DNA from: Symbiodinium natans
Lineage: Eukaryota; Sar; Dinophyceae; Suessiales; Symbiodiniaceae
Assembly: GCA_905221605.1 (NCBI GenBank)
Contig: CAJNDS010000248.1
Location: 1-61,899 of the forward strand
Length of the DNA stretch: 61,899 nucleotides
Reading direction: 5' to 3'
Below, piece by piece: positions 1 to 7,600 of this stretch. The position numbers were made by a program, and so were the translations under genes. Numbering within the stretch: the stretch's first letter is position 1; each line of letters begins with the position of its first letter. The notes under the pieces were generated by a model, which had not been told where the DNA came from, searched no databases, and was given only the letters and a program-made list of their open reading frames with translations.

Positions 1-1443
1 TTTTTTTTTTTTTTTTTTTTTTTTTTTTCGGTTTTTTCGGGTTTTTCGGGTTTTTGAAGGGTTTCAGGGTTGTTAAGGGTGTTTAGGGGTTTTTAAAGGT
101 TTTTTTTAAAGGTTTTCAGGTGTTTTAGGTTGTTTAGGGTTTTTAGGGTTTTAGGGTTTAAAGTTTAGGGGGTTAAGGTTTTTTTGGGTTTTCGGGGGTC
201 AGGGGTTTTGAGGATTTTGGGTTTTCGGTGGTTGGCGGGGGTTTTGAGGCTTTTGGGTTTTCGGGGGTTGGGGTTGAGGATTTGATGCTGGGGGTCAGCG
301 TTTTGATGTTCTTGGGCGTTTGGGGCCTCGGCCTTCGCACTTGCAAACTCAAGCCCCAGAACCCCAAAAGCAACCGCATACGGGGCTTGAAATCCTAAAC
401 CCTAAACCCTCAACCCTAAGCCCTCAGCCCTAAACCGTGTGACGAGAACCGAACCCCGACTTCATCCCGGTGGGTTTGGGGCTGCGGGTTTGGGGTCTGG
501 GCGGTGCTTTTCCGGGGGTTTGAGGGGGGGAGGGGCTGCAAGGTCGAGGACCCCAAGGCCCTGAACCCTTCTCATGTCAGGATTATCAGAATTCCGCCCT
601 GAACCCGAAACCCGAAACCTTGAACCCCAAACCCCAAACCCTAAACCCTAAAGCCTAGAGTGAACATTGCTGATCATCGCTCCCTGAATCCGGAAGCTGC
701 TGGAACCCTAACCCTACCAACGCCCGGGGCTCAGGCGAATGTGCTGACGAGTGTGCAGGATCGCGTTGAAGGTCTGGGGTTTAGGATTTAGGGTTTAGGG
801 TTTAGGGTTTAGGGTATTGGGAGTGATTTTGGGGTTTAGGGGTTTAGGGTTTAGGGTGGGTTTTGGGGTTTAGGGTTCAAGGAGATTCTCTTCCGGGGTC
901 AGGTCTTTTCTTCTTCGGGTGGCGGGTCTAAGGAGGCGGCTTCTGTTGCACGGGGAGAGGCGCAATCCCTAAACCCTAAGTACTTACATAGCCAAAGCCA
1001 CACCATAAACCCTAGACGCATTCAAACGCCTGTGAAGCAGGGGCCGTGTGCAGTGAGATGTGCGGGAATTTATCATTTTAGACCTCGCCCCACGACAAGA
1101 AAGTCACACATACTAGCCTGACCAGAATGTTTCCCACACTTTTCAAGTTGTACAAGGATAAGCCCGAAGCCACAGACGCCGAACCCTGAGGCCCAAACCC
1201 CAACACCAGATATGACCAGCCTAAACCCTAAACCCCAAACCCCAAACCCCAAACCCCAAACCCCAAACCCCAAACCCCAAACCCTAAACCCTAAACCCTA
1301 AACCCTAAACCCTCAACCCTCAACCCTAAACCCTAAACCCTAAACCCTAAACCCGAAGCCCTAAACCCTAAACCCTAGACCCTAAACCCCTGAACCCTAA
1401 ACCCTAAACCCTAAACCCAAGGACTTCACAAACCCCAATACAG
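1..1443. repeat. Telomere-like tracts at window start, one possible exon
   Basis: A poly-T run (1-28) leads into degenerate G-strand repeats (to about 370). C-strand CCCTAAA tracts follow at about 385-440 and 600-655, G-strand at 775-870, and C-strand at 965-1015 and 1200-1430. An open island at 735-771 (ANVLTSVQDRVE, after CTCAG and before GTCTGG) may be an upstream exon of the CSE1-like gene but I could not match it. Both strand orientations occur, so this is not a simple chromosome end. Confidence 0.6.
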
Positions 1444-1527
1444 CGGCATGGCAACGAAGCGGCGATGCCGCTGCATTCAACTGACTGATGGATCTGCAGC
1501 GGGACCTCCCGAGTCCCTGATTCGAGG
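1444..1527 (+). CDS. CSE1: CSE1-like exon a (probable)
   Basis: The island lies between a C-strand tract ending ..AATACAG and a G-strand tract starting GTTTAGGG at 1528. One frame is open throughout and ends PPESLIRG. It leaves two bases (GG) that join the first G of the next exon, giving ESLIRGWLLEAAIRP, which parallels CSE1L ELWTEIKLVLDAFALP. A second acceptor (CTGCAG, 1494-1499) would start the exon at 1500 in the same frame. Confidence 0.5.
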
Positions 1528-2076
1528 GTTTAGGGTTTAGGGTTTAGGGTATAGGGTTTAGGGTTTAGGGTTTAGGGTTTAATGTTTAGGGTTTAGGGTG
1601 CGCAGTGCACAGGCGCACGTGCCCTGAGTGCGCGTTCCACTTCTGTGGAACGGCTCGAGTCTAAGTCCGCGTCAGCCACGAGCCCCAACTCCTAGACCCC
1701 AAAACCCTAAACCCTAAACCCTAAACCCGAAACCCTAAACCCGAAACCCCAAACCCTAAACCCTAAACCTAAACCCTAACCCCAAGCCGTAACCCCGTCA
1801 ACCCCCGCCCAAAGCCCGCTAACAACTCCTAAGCCCCCTAATCCCCCGAAACCCTGAAACCACTTGAACCCTAAACTCCCCCCTTAAATTCCCTAAATTC
1901 ACTAAACCCCCTAAACCCCCCAACAAAACCCGAAACCCTAAACCCTAAACCTTCAACCCTAAACCCTAAACCCCAAACCCTGAACCTTAAACCCTAAACC
2001 CTAAACCCGAAACCCTCAACCCTAAGCCCGGAAGCCCTAAACCCTAAACCCGAAAAGCCCTGAAGCCGGGGATCAG
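1528..2076 (+). other. Intron with inverted telomere-like ends
   Basis: The intron opens directly with GTTTAGGG repeats (1528-1600). A unique core of about 90 bp follows (1602-1690). It closes with CCCTAAA-type repeats (1695-2055) before GATCAG. It is the cleanest small example of the G-strand/core/C-strand plan. Confidence 0.6.
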
Positions 2077-2152
2077 GTGGCTCCTGGAAGCCGCGATACG
2101 ACCGTGCGACATTGGGACCCGTTCTGCCGCTTTGGCTGCAGAAGTGTTTGAG
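2077..2152 (+). CDS. CSE1: CSE1-like exon b
   Basis: The exon follows GGATCAG. After one base completing the previous codon it reads WLLEAAIRP...LAAEVFE and stops exactly at GAG|GTTTAGGG, so the telomere-like repeat itself supplies the donor. LLEAAIRP corresponds to VLDAFALP of CSE1L. The junction with the next exon can slide by one base (GG-AG or GT-AGG) without changing the mRNA. Confidence 0.65.
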
Positions 2153-2256
2153 GTTTAGGGTTTAGGGTTAGGGTTTAGGGTTTAGGGTTTAGGGTTTAGG
2201 GTTTAGGGTTTATAGGGTTTATAGGGTTTAGGGTTTATAGGGTTTAGGGTTTAGGG
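2153..2256 (+). repeat. G-strand telomere-like tract, copia target
   Basis: TTTAGGG repeats with a few TTTATAGGG variants form the 5' end of the intron. The copia element interrupts the tract at 2257, and the tract resumes at 12175. Confidence 0.9.
2252..2256 (+). repeat. 5-bp target-site duplication, left copy (TAGGG)
   Basis: TAGGG directly precedes the left LTR and follows the right LTR (12175-12179). Five bases is the usual copia duplication length. Because the target is a TTTAGGG array, a match could also come from the repeat itself. Confidence 0.7.
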
Positions 2257-2479
2257 TGCGGAGCTGCTGCTGGTATTGTAGAAACGAGTTAGTGTTGGGA
2301 GTTGAAAGGGTTAACAAACCCGGAAATCATGTTTGGCTCAAGACCCTGGGCAATGCGCCCTACAGAAAAGGTGTGTTTGGTTGTGTTTTGGGTTTTGTCT
2401 TTGGTTGTTCCAGGGGAATCAAGGGTTTCTGTTGGGGTTGACTGCTTCGTTTCTCGTCCCCCCTCGGTTGCCCCCCGAA
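2257..2479 (+). repeat. Left LTR (223 bp)
   Basis: It runs from TGCGGAG to CCCCGAA and matches 11952-12174 except at 2285 (C here, A at 11980). The ends form an imperfect inverted repeat (5 of 7), and the 3' end is AA rather than the usual CA. The LTR is followed at once by the primer-binding site. Confidence 0.95.
2320..2342 (+). promoter_or_regulatory. Spliced-leader-like segment in left LTR
   Basis: The segment ends in TTTGGCTCAAG, identical to the last 11 bases of the dinoflagellate spliced leader (known form CCGTAGCCATTTTGGCTCAAG), with a CCG and CAT also alignable upstream. It could mark the start of R, copied from a trans-spliced transcript. That would give a U3 of about 63 bp. Confidence 0.5.
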
Positions 2480-2492
2480 GGTTATGAGCCCA
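2480..2492 (+). other. Primer-binding site, initiator-tRNA anticodon arm type
   Basis: GGTTATGAGCCCA abuts the LTR. It is complementary to the anticodon stem-loop of initiator tRNA-Met (GGGCTCATAACC), not to its 3' end. This is the half-tRNA priming known for Drosophila copia, whose site begins GGTTATGG. Confidence 0.75.
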
Positions 2493-2540
2493 AATTAGGC
2501 TCCCTGTGGGTTGATTAAGATTTTATCTTTGTTTGGTGCC

Positions 2541-4466
2541 ATGGATATGATGCGGCGTCGATCTGAACCTGGACCATTATCGGCGGCCAATGATGCCGAA
2601 GAAAATCGTGGTGATGGGGGTGAAGAACGACAACAAATGGTACAAGCGCTGACAGATGGTAGGGAGGTTGCAATGATACAACCAACGTCTCAGGTGGAAA
2701 ACGAAGTGGTTCCGGTTCCAGCAGCGAATCCTTTCTGGAGCGAGCGGGCTCATGAAGAAATGAGACTGAGGCAATCAAGGCCAGCAAGTCTCCCTGCGAG
2801 CGGAGGGGATAGAAGTGGTGAAGAAACAAGAAGGCCACCGTCGTTGCCAGAACTTCGGGATCGGGAACCTGCACCAGCTGAGAGGCCATCGTCAGGTTTG
2901 ATGGGCCAGATGGAAAGAGGTAATATTGGTGAGACACAAGGCGAGGAAGAGCTTATTCCTGATCTGAGTGGTGAAGAACAAGGTGAAGATATGGCGGTGG
3001 TAAAGCGTGCGCTGAAAGAGTTGCTTGTGCAAACAAAGGAGCTGGGGAACAGGTTGCATCGGGTGGAGGAGAAAAGCTATACCTCTGCTGCATCTGGGTC
3101 AGCTTCGAGAGCACGGAGCACTGGAGTGGTGGACGCAAATGCTGCATATCCTTTGGGAATGACTCCAGAGAAGCAGTACCTGCCAGGACAAGTTTTCTAC
3201 ACTGATGGTATGGGTGGTTTCTGGACTGTGTTGCCTGATGGGACATGGCTGCCGATTGAGGGCTACGACCTTCCAAAGGGTTGTGACCTTCAACCCTTGC
3301 CTGAGCCCAGGAAAGGGGATGTTCATGTGGAGGATGAGAAAGAAGTGCCAATGATGCACGTAGCTGAAGGGAAGAAACCCTCCAGATTGCCTCCATTGAA
3401 TTACCCCATGGGAGGTTCTGCAAGTGGTGGATATGCAAGTGGACCGCCTGGTTTAACACATGTTCCGATTACTTCCTTGCCGTCAGGCGTTGATGGTTCT
3501 GCCGCACTGTTGGGAAATCAGCCCGGTTTTGTTTCAGCTCGGGAAACTTCGACGCAAGAGAACTCAGCAGGATCGGGTGGATATACAATGGTGGATGATG
3601 TTCCATATCGGTGGAAAATGATTGCTGGGAAGTTGGAATTAGAAAAGGTTCCGCTCACAGTTTTTACGCCCGGAATGGGACATGGACTGCCTCAAGGGCC
3701 TGGTGGAAGGGTCAGCTTACCTCCTGGAGCGGTGGTGCCACGTGGTATGCCAAACATTGGTGATAGTTCTGGAACCGAACGCCCGGAGGCTCTTGGGAAG
3801 CATGTGATGAGCCTTCCTACTTTGGCAGACTACACACCAAGCAATCCGACGGCATTAGGTGATTGGATCGCAATGATCGAGCCAATGCTGTCTTCGCTGA
3901 CAGATACAGGAAGAGTGTGGTGGCAATCCGTCTATACAAAGGCGTATGAAGCGTACGCCAAATGGTTGAGTGTCTCTCCGCTGGAAAGGTTGGGCATCAA
4001 GGCTGAGCTGGAAGGGCTCAAGGGGGTTCGAACTGTGCATGTTTTGTTGGAGCAGAGAGCGGTGTCTTTGCTGCTACAGGCGATTCCGGAGAGATTGAAG
4101 ACCGAGATCGTTTCCACTCGAATGTTGGGGTCGGTGATGATATTTTACAAGTTGCTGACAGTCTACCAACCAGGTGGAGCAAACGAGCGCAGCACAATGT
4201 TAAACTTCTTGGTGCAACCATCCTCAGCAACCTCGATCTCAGAGGCTATTAAGGGAGTGCGACAATGGGCGCAATGGCGTTCCCGATTAAGGGAGCTGCG
4301 AGCATCCGAGCCGGACGCTACCTTGCTTATCAAGGGATTAAGGGATTGGATGCTTTATCATCCGCGTTGCTGGCAAAACACCCTACGGTACATTTCAGAG
4401 TGGCATCCTTTCGGGAGAAATTGGGGGTGGACTACTCACCGACCTCTGAAACTGCGACACAACTAG
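2541..4466 (+). CDS. Gag, N-terminal and central part (frame-broken at 3' end)
   Basis: The first ATG is 2541 in a strong context (GGTGCCATGG). The protein of 641 aa begins with a charged, low-complexity region. A Gly/Pro-rich part and a helical capsid-like region (about 450-610, from LADYTPSNPTALGDWI) follow. After residue about 597 the frame is lost at an 8-bp tandem duplication (4332-4347), and the last ~44 residues are probably out of frame. The continuation lies in the +2 frame up to 4600. I see no membrane segment. Assignment as gag rests on position and on the zinc-finger region that follows. Confidence 0.8.
   Translation: MDMMRRRSEPGPLSAANDAEENRGDGGEERQQMVQALTDGREVAMIQPTSQVENEVVPVPAANPFWSERAHEEMRLRQSRPASLPASGGDRSGEETRRPPSLPELRDREPAPAERPSSGLMGQMERGNIGETQGEEELIPDLSGEEQGEDMAVVKRALKELLVQTKELGNRLHRVEEKSYTSAASGSASRARSTGVVDANAAYPLGMTPEKQYLPGQVFYTDGMGGFWTVLPDGTWLPIEGYDLPKGCDLQPLPEPRKGDVHVEDEKEVPMMHVAEGKKPSRLPPLNYPMGGSASGGYASGPPGLTHVPITSLPSGVDGSAALLGNQPGFVSARETSTQENSAGSGGYTMVDDVPYRWKMIAGKLELEKVPLTVFTPGMGHGLPQGPGGRVSLPPGAVVPRGMPNIGDSSGTERPEALGKHVMSLPTLADYTPSNPTALGDWIAMIEPMLSSLTDTGRVWWQSVYTKAYEAYAKWLSVSPLERLGIKAELEGLKGVRTVHVLLEQRAVSLLLQAIPERLKTEIVSTRMLGSVMIFYKLLTVYQPGGANERSTMLNFLVQPSSATSISEAIKGVRQWAQWRSRLRELRASEPDATLLIKGLRDWMLYHPRCWQNTLRYISEWHPFGRNWGWTTHRPLKLRHN
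4332..4347 (+). repeat. 8-bp tandem duplication causing frame loss in gag
   Basis: AAGGGATT occurs twice in tandem. One copy would leave the gag frame open into the downstream reading frame (LDALSSALLAKHP..), so the second copy is the likely frameshift mutation. Confidence 0.7.
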
Positions 4467-4600
4467 CTGAAATGTTACAGGCAGAGTTTGAACTGCTATT
4501 GCATAGTGCTGGTGAACAAGAGGTGAAGCAGGACTCGGACGCCAAGAAAAGGGCCAGGTTAAACAAGGCCCAAAAGGGAACTGGTGACGGAGGAGGGTGA
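4348..4600 (+). CDS. Gag C-terminal segment in shifted frame
   Basis: Read in the frame of 4265-4600, this stretch encodes the rest of the capsid-like domain (HPTVHFRVASFREKLGVD, then a Lys-rich end) and stops at 4600. It overlaps the pol frame by 17 bases at a purine-rich GGAGGAGGGTGAC. Either programmed frameshifting or a second indel is possible there. Confidence 0.65.
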
Positions 4601-7600
4601 CAAAGGCAAAGGGAAAGGAAAAAGGTACAGCGGAGATGGTGAACGTCCTTTCTGTTGGATATATGGGAAGACAGAAGCAGGCTGCAAGTTCGGATCACGC
4701 TGCAAATTTCGCCATGACAAGGACTCCCTGGAGCGTGGAAGATGTTTTGAATGTGGGGCCGTTGGCCATTTACAGCCGCAGTGTCCATATAAGGATGGTG
4801 CAAGTTCCAATGTGGACTCAAACCCTGAGAGGAATAGATCAAAAGGGAATTCTCCCAAAGGGGGAAAGGGCGGCAAAGGTGCAAAATGGGGAAATGCCAA
4901 AAAGGCAGAAGTGGCTGAAGTGGGAGATGAGACGGCTAATGCGGGATTGGATAAAGGTTCTGCAAGTCCCTCATCACCATCAACACCCAATCAGGTCCTT
5001 GCTGAAGCGTTAGAAGTGCTGAAATCTATGAAGCTGTCATCAGCGCAGTCAGCATCAAGCGGGGATCCCAGTGTTCGAATGTTATGTGGATCTGGATTGT
5101 TTCAGCAGGAAGGGAGAGTGGCGTTGGTGGATACAGCTGCTACGCATCTTGTGCGGACGCTTTTTCCATGGGAATGTTTACCCGACACTACTGTTATGGT
5201 GCAAAGCGCGCTTGGTGGTGTGACAATGAGGATTACAGAGAAAGGGACGTTGATTAGGGAAGACAATGGGCCCCTGATTATCCCTCTCTGGTTGATTTTG
5301 GAGTTTGGGGCGAACCTCACCGTGATCAATGGGATGTGTCACGTGAGTGCAAAATCTTCGCTGGACCAGCTCTTGTGGTTTGAACATGGCTGTTTGGTTA
5401 TGGATTACAAAACAGCTGAGAAAATGGTTTTGCATGCTGAAAGGCAGCGTGCGTCTTTGTCCCATTCTCAATGGAGGAATGGAAGGGCGGACTGTGGAGT
5501 CGGTTCGTCTGATGCCACGTTGTTGCCGAAGCAGGGAGAAGGCCGAGGAGTATGCGTTCTACATGTGGCCAGGGTTTCTGACACCAATGAGTGTTCGGGA
5601 ATGGGCATGTTGGACTCGGGAGCATCACATCCTCTCAGATCACTTCGTCCTGGTGAACAGCTTCCGCAGCAAAAGGTGTTGGTGTCTTTAGCTGTTGGAT
5701 CTCGGGAGATGTGTATTACCCCAGGTGGGACCCTGGTAACTCCTGAAATGGTAGATCCACTAGTGCCAATTGGCAAAGCGAGCGCCTTGGTTGGTCTCAG
5801 AGTTCAGTGGCGTGGTGGCAAGTGCACAGCCTCACATCCTGTTCTGGGGGAACTTCGCGTTCGTGATCTGAATGGGTGCCCTTGTTTGGAAAAGGAGGTG
5901 GCGCTTCAGATCATTGATGAAATGGATTGGTGTTCACCAAAGCAAGCATTGAAGGTGGCACGTATGGTTCAAGGGTGTCCGAATACGGACAACGAGGTGG
6001 CTGTAAAAACGTCGTTGCAAAGCGCAGCGCGGACAGCGTCAGCGAATGAGGAGGAGTTCGTCCAGGCATGCTGGAGATTTCTTCGGTGGTATTATGGGAA
6101 TATACCAGAAAATATGCTGATGGAGCTGTTGCCACGTGGAGATATTGCAGCGTTGCCTTTCAACCGTCATAAAAGGAGACGGCTGGCACGAGCAAAAAGG
6201 GTGGTGGTACACCTATTTTCAGGAAAACAAAAATGGCATTTTCCCAGTCGGGATGTGGAGGTACTGGAGCTGGATTTGAAGAAAGGCGGGGACCTACATA
6301 ATTCGAGTGTCTGGAAGTATCTTCTACATCTGGCGGCTGAAGGAAAGGTGGTTGCTGTGGTTGGAGGACCTCCTTGCAGGACAGTGTCAAGGTTGAGAGG
6401 TGAAGACGGTGGTCCACCTGTATTACGCCGGCGCTGTGGGCCTGAACGGTTGGGATTAAAGAGTCTTCCTTGGCCGCATCAAGAATTAGCTCAAAAGGAT
6501 GGTGTTTTACTTCTGAAGATGCTTTTCCTCTATGACGTGGCGGTGCATTCAAGGTGTGGAACTGCTGAAGTCATCAATGGGAGTTCTGTCTTCTTTGGCA
6601 TGGAAAGTCCTGGGGACCCTGAACTCATAGGGAAAGATTTCTCTCAGAACAGCAAAACGGTCTTGAGTGCTGAGGATCTGGTGGATGGTTCTCAGGAAAG
6701 GTTCTCAAGCCCTACCTTCTGGAGTTGGCCAGAGGTGAAAAGCTTTTGTGAGCGCTATGGAATGTACGCTGCACATTTTGATCAAGGAGCATTGGGACAT
6801 GCCCTGGTGAAACCTACGACTTTCCTGGTGTCTGATATGGAACTGTGGGAATCGTTGGAACAAGTTCGCGTGGTTGTTCCGTGGTCAGCAACATTCGCTT
6901 CTACCCTGGAAGAGCGTATTGGACAGTCCTCCATATGGGCGCGATGGGCGTTTGGATTGGTTAAAAGAATACGTCACAGGTTGGCACAATGGTTGCATGA
7001 GAGCGATGCTGAACGGGAAGCTATGGTGTTAAAAAAGGAAGAACGAGAAGGGACGTTACGGAGGCTGACAACGGAGGAGCGAGCTTTCCGTGACCATTGC
7101 CTAAGGGGGCATATTCCTTTCAGACGTGATTGTCAAATCTGTGTGTCTGCCGCTGGGAAGGAGCGTCGCCATTTGAGGCGGAAGCATGGGGATGCTTACA
7201 CTTTATCATTGGACTTAGCGGGTCCATATAAGTGTTCAAAGGATGCTCACCAGCAGAAGCCACGACACGCTGTTATTGGTGTGTATCAATTTCCAATGTT
7301 GGATCCCAATGTGGGTCGCCCTCTGGAAAAGGAGGAAGATGCGGATGAGGTGGAAGATCAGGTGGCAGATGAAGGTGCTGGTGTTGGAGAATGGTTAGGC
7401 GATGCAGTCGCGAACTTCGAGGAGGAAGACTCTGCGCCGGTGGAACCTGCGCCAGTTCTGGAGGCAGAGGTGTTGAAAATCCAAGCTTCTGAAAAATCCT
7501 GGAAGGAACTGAAGGACCACTTGACCCAACCTGTCCGTATGATCAACTTTGTTATGGTGGAGCCGATTGTGGACAAGCAGCAAACAACTGTTTTGTCGGC

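Noticed and set aside
1-440. True chromosome end (telomere) at the window start
   Set aside because: The repeats are degenerate, both orientations appear within 400 bases, and the same repeats continue across the whole window.
2077-2152. Alternative frame GSWKPRYDRATLG in exon b
   Set aside because: Open, but the frame starting WLLEAAIRP matches CSE1L better and keeps phase with both neighbours.
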